This document shows positions 37,072 to 44,786 of a DNA stretch of 64,000 bases, in pieces. This stretch comes from Lachnospiraceae bacterium (GTDB taxonomy: Bacteria; Bacillota; Clostridia; Lachnospirales; Lachnospiraceae): NCBI GenBank assembly GCA_022845955.1, contig AP025576.1, positions 5,642,001-5,706,000 on the forward strand. Direction: 5' to 3'. The position numbers were made by a program, and so were the translations under genes. Below the pieces are notes generated by a model. It had not been told where the DNA came from, ran no database searches, and was given only the letters and a program-made list of their open reading frames with translations. Numbering within the stretch: position 1 is the first letter of the stretch; every line of letters starts with the position of its first letter.

Positions 37072-37678
37072 AATCCCTCCCCTGTACATATATTTGATAC
37101 TTTATTCGTGATAAGCAGTAATAGCAAACTAATAACAGATGAAACCATGCCAACTGCAGTAGCAAAACTATACTTACCTAACTGAAGTCCATTTTGCAGA
37201 ACATATACATCCAAAACAGTAGATACCTCAAGATTTGCATTATTAGTCAGCGGATATACGGAATCCAATCCGGCATTCAATAAATTCGGCATACTTAATA
37301 TCAGCAGCAATACAATTGTAGGAACAATTGCAGGAAGGGTAATATACTTAACCTGTGCCCATCTTCCCGCACCATCAAGCATTGCAGCTTCATACATCTC
37401 CTGCTCAATAGATGAGATAGCAGCCAGATAAATAATAGTTCCCCAGCCGATTTCTTTCCATACACTTGCTATAACTACAATAGGTACAAACCATTTTGTG
37501 CTCCCCATAAAAAAAATTGGTTCGCCACCTAACGCGGTAATCAACTGATTGATAATGCCATTATTGGGTGATAGCATGGATTCCAGCATATACGCAACTA
37601 CTACCCAGGATATAAAATGGGGAATATAGGTAATGGACTGTACTATCTTTTTAAACTTTACATTATTTATTTCATTTA
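37065..37678 (-). pseudogene. LplB-type permease, 3' part (interrupted by IME-B)
   Basis: This segment encodes the last two thirds of an LplB-type permease, beginning in the middle of the conserved INEINNVKFKKIVQ stretch and including the EAA loop MYEAAMLDGAGRWAQVKYIT. The first third lies at 46356-46644. Together they measure 903 bases, 301 codons, a normal 300-residue permease with no other defect. The reading frame is whole on both sides, so the insertion looks recent. Confidence 0.93.
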
Positions 37679-37697
37679 TTAGGTCATTTTACAAGGA
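37667..37697 (+). other. attL of IME-B
   Basis: Host TTCATTTA, core TT (37679-37680), then element AGGTCATTTTACAAGG. It differs from the IME-A arm at one base (CATTTTAC instead of CAGTTTAC). Confidence 0.8.
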
Positions 37698-37727
37698 ACT
37701 ACACGCAGACCACGAAACGGGGGCTGC

Positions 37728-37794
37728 TGACAACAAATAAAGGCTGAGTATCAAGCACCGGGAAAGTGCGGGATATTCAGCCTGTTTTGTTGTC
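37728..37794. repeat. Long inverted repeat near the left end of IME-B
   Basis: The counterpart of 21996-22063, nearly identical, with one mismatch more at the outer end. The noncoding left leader runs from 37681 to 38151. Confidence 0.5.
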
Positions 37795-37829
37795 CGGGGT
37801 TTCCAAAGGGGCTTGCCCCTTGGCACACG

Positions 37830-37859
37830 ACTTTGCTTGCAAAGTGTAGTGTGTTATAC
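37830..37859 (+). other. oriT of IME-B, pMV158/MobV type
   Basis: The hairpin ACTTTGC-T-GCAAAGT is followed by GTAGTGTGTTATAC; the nick is expected between 37853 and 37854 on the plus strand. Against IME-A the loop differs (shorter by two bases) while stem and nick site are unchanged. It lies 5.6 kb from its relaxase gene. Confidence 0.82.
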
Positions 37860-38032
37860 GCTCTGTCGGCGTTGCTGCGAAAATGCGGTTGCCGCCGGGG
37901 AGGGCAAGGGCATTTGAAGCAGCAGGAAAACAGGGCTGTGATTGCGTGGCGTGGAGCCGCAAGCGCAGGACTGGTTTCATCAGCAGACAGGGCGTATATG
38001 AAAGCCCCCGTCCCTCGTCTTACGCTGGACTA

Positions 38033-38049
38033 TGGGACAAAGTGTCCCA
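38033..38049. repeat. TGGGACA palindrome, left copy of IME-B
   Basis: TGGGACA-AAG-TGTCCCA. Compared with the IME-A copy at 22300 both outer bases have changed together (C:G to T:A), so the stem is kept. Confidence 0.55.
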
Positions 38050-38151
38050 GACGGATAGCCACATTCACGAGAAAACAGACAGGGTTTCTTCTCAAAATTG
38101 AAATGGGCGGGAAGCCTTTAGGGCTTTGCTATCTCCCCGATAAATGAGAAG

Positions 38152-38538
38152 TTAAGTTTCGTCCATATATATTTTTACCTCGATGTATTCATGATTTCTT
38201 GCATAAGCAAACGACGCTGATTTTCTGATATAGTCAAATATATTTTCGTCTAAATCTTCGTCCCATGTTGTTTCGCTGAAAATTTTATTTTCAGCGGTTG
38301 GCTTATACAAGATGACTACATGGATTTGATAAAACTCTTCATCACTATTTGAAAACTGTCGTACTAATGAAATTTGAAAAAACGGTTCTTTTGAAAATTC
38401 AGTAAATGTCCCGGTTTCAAATAAAACCATATCTTCTTCAAGAGGTGTGCTGCACATCTGCTCAAACACATCAACTATTTCTTCCACCGACATTTTATCC
38501 GTTATCTTATCTTCCAAAAATTTAACCAAGCTTTCCAT
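38152..38538 (-). CDS. Unknown 128-aa acidic protein (IME-B copy)
   Basis: Almost identical to the IME-A protein at 22424-22810; differences are few (for example TEFS for TAFS and SNSDEE for SNDDEE). The ribosome binding site is GGAGG before the ATG. Function unknown. Its conservation in both elements contrasts with the exchanged genes to its right. Confidence 0.75.
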   Translation of the reverse strand: MESLVKFLEDKITDKMSVEEIVDVFEQMCSTPLEEDMVLFETGTFTEFSKEPFFQISLVRQFSNSDEEFYQIHVVILYKPTAENKIFSETTWDEDLDENIFDYIRKSASFAYARNHEYIEVKIYMDET

Positions 38539-38602
38539 TGATTTACCTCCTGCAAATTATTGATTTATTGTTTTCTTATTTTCGTCCCCGCTGGGGATTT
38601 AG

Positions 38603-39735
38603 GGCAATACCGCACAGAAAAGTAGGCGCGATACTGCCAGAAGTGATATAATAAGGCCATGGATAAACAGATGACAATGTCTGCGCTTAGTGATGAGTTG
38701 GCGCAGGTACGGACAAAGAAGAAAGAATTTCTAGCCCAGATCGAGCGGATCGTCCCGTGGAAGGAATGGCTTACGCTGATCCAGCCGTGCTATTACAAAG
38801 GAGAGCGCGGCAATAAACCCTATCCACTGGAGACCATGCTGCGGTTGTATCTGCTGCAAAATCTGTATGACCTGAGTGATGAAGCAACAGCGGCGGAGGC
38901 AATCGACAGCCGGGCATTTTCAGATTTCTGCGGCGTTGATTCCAGCAATCAGGTGCCGAACGGAGATACCATTGGCCGCTTTCGGAACCTGCTGGTGAAG
39001 AATGGACTGCAGGAGAAACTGTTTGCACAAGTTGTTACCGCGCTCACTGAACAGGGCCTTATCCTGAAAAAGGGAACGATCGTAGATTCCACCATTATTT
39101 CCGCGCCGTCTTCCACCAAGAACAAGGAGAAAAAGCGGGATCCGGATGCACATCAGGTCAAGAAGGGCAACACATGGCACTTTGGCTATAAAGCCCATGT
39201 TGGGGTGGATAAGGACAGCGGACTGGTACACACAGTGGAGGCGACACCAGCCAATGTCCATGATGTGACGCAGACTTCATCCCTGCTGACCGGTGAGGAA
39301 GATGTCGTTTACGGCGACAGTGGCTATCTTGGAGCCGGGAACCGTGAGGACGCGATCGTTCGGAACAAATCCGGACGCAAGATCAAATACAAAATTAACC
39401 GACGTCCATCTCAATTAAAAAAGCTGAGCAAGAGCGGCCAGTATGCCGCAAAGAAAGTAGAACACGCAAAGTCTTCTGTTCGGGCAAAAGTAGAGCACGT
39501 ATTCGGTGTCGTCAAGAAACAGCTGCAATTTCGAAAAACGCGATACCGAGGGCTCGAAAAGCAGCGAGCCAAATTCAATATCATGTTCGCATTGGCGAAT
39601 CTGCTTCTGGCTGACAGGCCCTGCCTGGCGGCTTGAAGTTGTGCGCTCTCGCGAAGAAATGCGCCGGGAAGCCTATGGTTTCCTGCCTGATGGGTGATTC
39701 GACAGCGCTTGCCTCAGCAATTGTGCGGTGCTGCC
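38603..39735 (+). mobile_element. IS5-family insertion sequence inside IME-B
   Basis: Terminal inverted repeats GGCAATACCGCACAG (38603) and, reversed, GGCAGCACCGCACAA (ending 39735) with three mismatches in 15 bases. A 4-bp target duplication TTAG stands at 38599-38602 and 39736-39739, fitting the YTAR target of the IS5 group. The site is uninterrupted in IME-A (near 22865), which dates the insertion after the split of the two elements. Confidence 0.88.
38659..39636 (+). CDS. IS5-family DDE transposase
   Basis: A 325-residue transposase with an N-terminal DUF772-like domain (ETMLRLYLLQNLYDLSDEAT) and the DDE residues in TIVDSTIISAP, YGDSGYLGAG and AKVEHVFGVVKKQ. The length is normal and the frame is whole, so it is likely active. 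The start codon lacks a strong ribosome binding site, as is common for insertion sequences. Confidence 0.92.
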   Translation: MDKQMTMSALSDELAQVRTKKKEFLAQIERIVPWKEWLTLIQPCYYKGERGNKPYPLETMLRLYLLQNLYDLSDEATAAEAIDSRAFSDFCGVDSSNQVPNGDTIGRFRNLLVKNGLQEKLFAQVVTALTEQGLILKKGTIVDSTIISAPSSTKNKEKKRDPDAHQVKKGNTWHFGYKAHVGVDKDSGLVHTVEATPANVHDVTQTSSLLTGEEDVVYGDSGYLGAGNREDAIVRNKSGRKIKYKINRRPSQLKKLSKSGQYAAKKVEHAKSSVRAKVEHVFGVVKKQLQFRKTRYRGLEKQRAKFNIMFALANLLLADRPCLAA

Positions 39736-39777
39736 TTAGATTTTTTAGATTGCCGTTGACTGGCTCGACTGGCTTTG

Positions 39778-40560
39778 CTATCTCCTCGACAAATGGGAAA
39801 AATCAATGTTAAAAATTTTGTAGCAGTTATCATAATTTACTTTATTTTCTCCACACCACCAGTTGAGCGGATAGGATAGGCTTTGTCTTAAATCTCCGGT
39901 ATCTCTCATCAATGGTGGGGTAAAGGAATGTATATATCCTTTATGCTCTGGTGTTTCCAAAATCCCACAAATAGCAAGCGTTTCAAGGATTCCAATAATC
40001 TCACCTTTATTGCAGGGTAATAGTTTGCTTTCCTGAATTTTTTTACATAACATAATGCCAGTGGCGTGGTCGCTCATTACAGATGATATTGATATTATTT
40101 CTTTCAAAATATTCTTGTCGGTACTTGTAGGGGTTTGTTTATCCATATGAGCAAATTCATTGAGGTAAAAAATGGGTTTTCCAATCCCACCCCAAATTCC
40201 GCCGCCTTGATACTTAACCCAATTATAAAATGTTCTATCCAGCCGAGATGGAACTTTGTCTGTTCTACCTCCATCAAACATCAACCAGCTTACAGCATAT
40301 ACATACGATGCTAAAATATACCGATACTCCATATCACGAGTAGATAAGCTATATAAAAAAGAGTTGGCAGCATCACTAAGAGAAATACATTTAAGACTTT
40401 GTGTCAAAATGCGTATAGCTTCTTCATGCGAAATAGATAAATCCTCTAAAATGGCTCCATGTTCTTTTGCATACGCAATTTCTTCAAATGATAACAGTTT
40501 TCGCTTCGTATCATCCATATAGTGCATCAGAATTTTTTTACTTTTCTTATCCATAAGCAT
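39778..40560 (-). CDS. Unknown 260-aa protein (IME-B cargo)
   Basis: GAGGG lies 5 bases before the ATG and only 6 bases separate the gene from the XRE regulator gene upstream, so the two are co-transcribed. The protein is soluble and mixed helical, with WVKYQGGGIWGGIGKPIFYL in the middle and Trp/Cys residues near the end (LNWWCGENKVNYDNC). I recognise no family. It takes the place of the 137-aa gene of IME-A. Confidence 0.7.
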   Translation of the reverse strand: MLMDKKSKKILMHYMDDTKRKLLSFEEIAYAKEHGAILEDLSISHEEAIRILTQSLKCISLSDAANSFLYSLSTRDMEYRYILASYVYAVSWLMFDGGRTDKVPSRLDRTFYNWVKYQGGGIWGGIGKPIFYLNEFAHMDKQTPTSTDKNILKEIISISSVMSDHATGIMLCKKIQESKLLPCNKGEIIGILETLAICGILETPEHKGYIHSFTPPLMRDTGDLRQSLSYPLNWWCGENKVNYDNCYKIFNIDFSHLSRR

Positions 40561-40566
40561 TTTCCC

Positions 40567-41388
40567 TCATGTTAGTCTCTTAGTTCCCTTACTTCCTCCC
40601 CTTTGTGGGTTGGGATTTTTGAGCAAGTCCGACTTCTCCGCAATCTTTTTCAGCCACTTCTTTTCTTCATCGGACAGCTTCTTAAAGTTCAGTTTGAGCC
40701 TTTTGCAAATGAACATCAAGGACGCTGTTTCCGGGTCGCTGTCCTCGCTGACAGTTTCATCAACAGCCTGTAAAAAACCTTTCAGCGGGTTGTCCTCCGG
40801 GACGCTAAAAAAATCATCCTTGTGGGTTTCCCGCAGGTCAAGGGCAATTTTGCTTATGTCCTGCTGTATCACATAGCGGCAAAAGCTGTCATCATCAATA
40901 TGGGCGGCGATAAGCTGTCTTAACTGCGGGTCGGTCAAGCCGGGATTGTGTTGTTTCATAATCGTTGCGCTAACAGCGTCCACAATGGCATTTGCACTCT
41001 GCACCTGTTTGCCAGCGATACTGTTTACATAGATTTCAAGGTCAGCCATGAGCCGGGGAAAATCCGGGTGTACCGCCAGTTCACACAAGAGGGAATTATC
41101 CACCAAACCACTTTTCAATAGTTCAATCATATCATTACTCAAACGCAGGTCTGCAAGATCGGCGTTTGGGTGATTTCTGTTTTTAGACCGCCCCAATATA
41201 TAGTCAGTTGTTACCTCGTAAAACTTCGCCAGCTTGATAAGGGCATAGTGGCTGATGTCCTTGAGGTCGTCCGCTTCATAGCTGCCCAGCGCAGATTTGG
41301 AGAGTTTGGTTTCCTCCGCAAGCTGTTCCAGCGTCAGCCCACGCTCCACCCGCAGGTCTTTCAATCGTTCTTGTATGGATAGTTCCAT
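40567..41388 (-). CDS. XRE-family transcriptional regulator of IME-B
   Basis: A 273-residue homologue of the IME-A regulator, with the N-terminal helix-turn-helix (ERGLTLEQLAEETKLSKSAL, YEVTTDYILGRS) and the same helical body. The tail differs: it has a longer end after PNPQRGG. The helix-turn-helix differs at several positions in its recognition region (ETKLSKSALGSYEADDLKD against QTHLSKSALGSYEGDNFKD), so the two may not see the same operator. GGGGGAG precedes the ATG. Confidence 0.88.
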   Translation of the reverse strand: MELSIQERLKDLRVERGLTLEQLAEETKLSKSALGSYEADDLKDISHYALIKLAKFYEVTTDYILGRSKNRNHPNADLADLRLSNDMIELLKSGLVDNSLLCELAVHPDFPRLMADLEIYVNSIAGKQVQSANAIVDAVSATIMKQHNPGLTDPQLRQLIAAHIDDDSFCRYVIQQDISKIALDLRETHKDDFFSVPEDNPLKGFLQAVDETVSEDSDPETASLMFICKRLKLNFKKLSDEEKKWLKKIAEKSDLLKNPNPQRGGSKGTKRLT

Positions 41389-41426
41389 GCACTCCCCCTC
41401 CTTGTCTGTTTATGTTACCTGTTATA

Positions 41427-42062
41427 TCAAAGTTTGTTCAGATACCCGATTTCATCTAATTCTGCCTTAATCTCGTCCCATTCACTACGCTTGGGGTTTA
41501 ATGCAACAATCATCTCTTTTGTCACCGGCACCCCGTCTGCAAGCTGGCGCACAACTTCCAAAGGCAGGTCGGCGGGATAAAACCACTTCCCGTATTCCAC
41601 ATAGGTCTGCGGATTACCATCAATCATAGAGAGTAAATCCTTGGAAGCGTCCTCACCAGCCATAGGATTACAGTGCCAAACAACGCCATCTTCCGTCCAG
41701 ACGCAAAAAGTGCTTTTCATCTTTTTGACTTCTCTGCTATTCATGAGCTTTTGCAAAGCGGAAGGCATCCCATTTGTCAAATCCTCTATCCGAGGGAGTT
41801 TTTCTTCCCAATCGTAAAGTTCAGAATCTACACCATTGATAACACAGCCTTCAGATGTGAACATGATAATCATGCTTTGCTCACTGCCATCGGTAGCCCA
41901 AAATGCTTCTTTTCCCCTTCTCCATATGGGATTGTATGTATAGTGACGGATGAAACTCCATTCCTTCTCTAACATGATGATGTCCAAAGCTGCAAGCCCT
42001 TTGCAGAAAGCCCTTAGGCGATTTACATCAGGTAATCCAGACAAATTTTTCGTTGAAATCAT
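41427..42062 (-). CDS. Unknown 211-aa protein (IME-B cargo)
   Basis: The start at 42062 has AAAGGAG 8 bases upstream. The protein is acidic and Trp-rich (YNPIWRRGKEAFWATDGSEQ, FCVWTEDGVVWHCNPM). It recalls small single-domain proteins found next to toxin or variable loci, but no named family is claimed. It replaces the 148-aa gene of IME-A at the same position upstream of the XRE regulator. The 42063-42382 spacer is noncoding with the palindrome at 42293. Confidence 0.65.
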   Translation of the reverse strand: MISTKNLSGLPDVNRLRAFCKGLAALDIIMLEKEWSFIRHYTYNPIWRRGKEAFWATDGSEQSMIIMFTSEGCVINGVDSELYDWEEKLPRIEDLTNGMPSALQKLMNSREVKKMKSTFCVWTEDGVVWHCNPMAGEDASKDLLSMIDGNPQTYVEYGKWFYPADLPLEVVRQLADGVPVTKEMIVALNPKRSEWDEIKAELDEIGYLNKL

Positions 42063-42292
42063 ATCGCCACTCCTTTCAAACTTTAATTGCCATCCAAGTA
42101 CTTTCATTTTACCACAATTCCGAGAGCGTGGAAATAGAGAGTTTTCCGAGCTGATTTCCGACCTTATGGATATACGGGGCGGGCGGTCTTTTAGGTGTAG
42201 ACTTAGGGTAGTTCATCGATGAGCTGCACCTTGAAAAATGAATGACCGTCCGAAAAGGAATACCCAGGCAGGGGAAGCACCGCAACGAGCCA

Positions 42293-42315
42293 CTTCGGGA
42301 CAAAATGTCCCGAAG
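42293..42315. repeat. CTTCGGGACA palindrome before the mobilization operon of IME-B
   Basis: A 10-bp perfect stem CTTCGGGACA/TGTCCCGAAG with loop AAA, 67 bases before the VLP gene. Only one unit is present here, where IME-A has two. Confidence 0.6.
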
Positions 42316-42382
42316 TCCGGGGAGCGTGCCAACGCCGGAAATCCTTTCGGGAAGAACGGCAAAGGAAAAATGGAGGGAACAC

Positions 42383-42796
42383 ATGAGAGAGAACCCATAT
42401 AAACGACTGCCGCCCATAGAGCGCAAGCCGGACGGTTCCCTTTACCGCATGACACCGGCACAGAGGAAACAGGCAAACGCCCTGATCCGCCGGGAGTGCT
42501 GCTGTTATGAGGACGGGAACTGTATGCTCCTTGACGATGGGGACACCCACACCTGCCCCCAGACCATTTCTTTCTCGGTCTGCTGTAAGTGGTTCCGCTG
42601 GTCGGTCTTGCCGCAAATCGGAACGCTGGAAGCAGAGATTTTCCGGGATAAGGAGCTAAAACGCTGTACGGTCTGCGGCAGAGTGTTCGTCCCAAAGTCC
42701 AACCGGGCGAAATACTGTCCCGACTGTGCCGCCAGAGTTCACAGGCGGCAGAAAACAGAAAGTGAACGGAAAAGGAGGTCTTGTGTGGACAGTTAG
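42383..42796 (+). CDS. Cysteine-rich VLP domain protein (IME-B copy)
   Basis: The 137-residue counterpart of 25212-25625, with the same Cys positions and the CTVCGRVFVPKSNRAKYCPDC motif region. GGAGGG precedes the ATG at 42383; an in-frame ATG at 42242 lies in noncoding leader. It opens the plus-strand mobilization block. Confidence 0.87.
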   Translation: MRENPYKRLPPIERKPDGSLYRMTPAQRKQANALIRRECCCYEDGNCMLLDDGDTHTCPQTISFSVCCKWFRWSVLPQIGTLEAEIFRDKELKRCTVCGRVFVPKSNRAKYCPDCAARVHRRQKTESERKRRSCVDS

Positions 42797-42907
42797 GGGA
42801 TGAAAAGTCCTTGATTTACAATGCTTTACAAGCACAGAACAGGGGTAGGCAATAGAAACTACCGTCTGCCCCAGAAAACGGGCTTCTAACCGTCCACAAA
42901 ACACGAT

Positions 42908-43303
42908 ATGACAAACACCATTTATATCCATCAGCCGGAAAAGACGGTCAGCTTTATCTGGCTTCCCAATTTCCTTTTTGAAGCCCCCACATTCACGCCA
43001 CTGTCCAACGAAGCAAAGGTGCTGTATGCCTTTATCCTGTGCCGGACAGACCTGTCCCGGAAAAACGGCTGGGCAGATGAATATGGACGCATTTACCTCT
43101 ACTATCCCATCAACGAGGTAGTGGAACTGCTCCACTGCGGACGGCAGAAAGCCGTCAACACCCTGCGGGAATTGCAGTATGCGGAGTTGATTGACATTAG
43201 GAAGCAGGGCTGTGGAAAACCCAACCGCATTTACCCAAAATCCTATGAAGCGGTTCCAAACACCGACTTCAAGAAATCCGATTATGGTACGCCGGAGGGC
43301 TGA
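42908..43303 (+). CDS. RepA-type replication initiator, N-terminal domain only (IME-B copy)
   Basis: A 131-residue homologue of 25737-26132 with the same winged-helix segment (CGRQKAVNTLRELQYAEL). Changes are scattered and conservative. No frameshift or stop. The short form is thus shared by both elements and not a truncation in one. Confidence 0.85.
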   Translation: MTNTIYIHQPEKTVSFIWLPNFLFEAPTFTPLSNEAKVLYAFILCRTDLSRKNGWADEYGRIYLYYPINEVVELLHCGRQKAVNTLRELQYAELIDIRKQGCGKPNRIYPKSYEAVPNTDFKKSDYGTPEG

Positions 43304-43488
43304 AAACCGCACTCATAGAGTACGATAATCAATCCTCTTGAAGTACGAAAACCAGACGGTATATAGAAATACAGAGATTAAAACGATTTTATTTATATCT
43401 TATCCATTCCTATCCTATCTGAGATATTTTCAGCGGGATTTTCCTGTGGAAAAGTCCCGGAAAGGAACGGAATGGGGAAAGGAGTTTC

Positions 43489-44430
43489 ATGGCACAACAC
43501 GCAATTTTGCGATTTGAAAAACACAAGGGCAACCCGGCAAGGCCGCTGGAAGCCCATCACGAACGGCAAAAGGAACAGTACGCCAGCAATCCCGACATTG
43601 ACACCAGCCGGAGCAAATACAACTTCCACATTGTTAAGCCGGAGAGCAGGTACTACCACTTTATACAGAACCGTATTGAACAAGCTGGCTGCCGCACCCG
43701 TAAGGATAGTACCCGGTTTGTGGATACGCTGATTACCGCCAGCCCGGAGTTTTTCAAGAAGAAGCCCCCAAAGGAGATACAGGAATTTTTCCAGAGGGCG
43801 GCTGATTTCTTAATCGGGCGGGTAGGGAAAGAAAATATCGTATCGGCGGTGGTACACATGGACGAGAAAACACCCCACCTGCATTTGGTCTTTGTCCCTC
43901 TGACAGAGGACAACCGCCTGTGCGCTAAGGAGATTATCGGCAACAGAGCCAATCTCTCAAAATGGCAGGACGATTTTCACGCCTATATGGTGGAGAAATA
44001 TCCCGACTTGGAGCGTGGGGAAAGTGCCAGCAAGACAGGCAGGAAGCATATCCCCACCCGTCTGTTCAAGCAGGCGGTCAATCTATCCAAACAGGCAAGA
44101 GCCATTGAAGCCACGCTGGACGGCATTAACCCGCTGAATGCCGGAAAGAAAAAAGAGGAAGCCCTCTCCATGCTGAAAAAGTGGTTCCCACAGATGGGGA
44201 ATTTCTCCGGGCAGTTGAAAAAATACAAGGTCACAATCAATGACCTGTTAGCGGAAAATGAAAAGCTGGAAGCAAGGGCAAAAGCCAGCGAGCAAGGCAA
44301 GATGAAAGATACGATGGAACGGGCAAAGCTGGAAAGCGAATTGAAAGACATTCAGCAGCTGGTTGACCGTATCCCGCCGGAGGTGCTGGCAGAACTGAAA
44401 CGGCAACAGCGGCACACAAAGGAACGGTGA
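43489..44430 (+). CDS. MobV-family relaxase (IME-B copy)
   Basis: A 313-residue relaxase with the same motif III (HMDEKTPHLHLVFVPL) and motif I region as the IME-A protein. The few differences fall in the coiled-coil third and around residues 80-115. Since oriT sites also agree, either relaxase should act on either element. Confidence 0.95.
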   Translation: MAQHAILRFEKHKGNPARPLEAHHERQKEQYASNPDIDTSRSKYNFHIVKPESRYYHFIQNRIEQAGCRTRKDSTRFVDTLITASPEFFKKKPPKEIQEFFQRAADFLIGRVGKENIVSAVVHMDEKTPHLHLVFVPLTEDNRLCAKEIIGNRANLSKWQDDFHAYMVEKYPDLERGESASKTGRKHIPTRLFKQAVNLSKQARAIEATLDGINPLNAGKKKEEALSMLKKWFPQMGNFSGQLKKYKVTINDLLAENEKLEARAKASEQGKMKDTMERAKLESELKDIQQLVDRIPPEVLAELKRQQRHTKER

Positions 44431-44500
44431 TTGATGACAGAAAACATTTCACGCCGCAGCATGGTGGCACTGCACTTTGAAAATTAAATACGGAGGTACT

Positions 44501-44692
44501 ATGGAGCATATCAGATACAAGAAAGAAACCGAAGTCGTGACTTTTCAGGGAAAGGAAATCACGCTGGAAAATCTCTCCCCGGTGTTCACGCCGGAGCAGG
44601 AAGCGGCAAAACGCCGGGAGCTGGAACAGCAGCTTTATGAGGTATTCCGCAAGTATGCCGACAAACGGCAGAGTGAGGAAGCCGGGGCATAA
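44501..44692 (+). CDS. Unknown 63-aa charged protein (IME-B copy)
   Basis: The protein is identical to that of 27330-27521. GGAGG precedes the ATG. Its location between relaxase and recombinase is kept. An accessory role in excision or transfer is inferred only from position. Confidence 0.75.
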   Translation: MEHIRYKKETEVVTFQGKEITLENLSPVFTPEQEAAKRRELEQQLYEVFRKYADKRQSEEAGA

Positions 44693-44786
44693 GGTTTTCC
44701 AAAGACATCGTTGATTTGCAGGGCTGCTGACGGTATAATAAAGGTGTCAGCAGCTCCGTTTCTTTTTTAAGAAAAGGAGCGACAAT

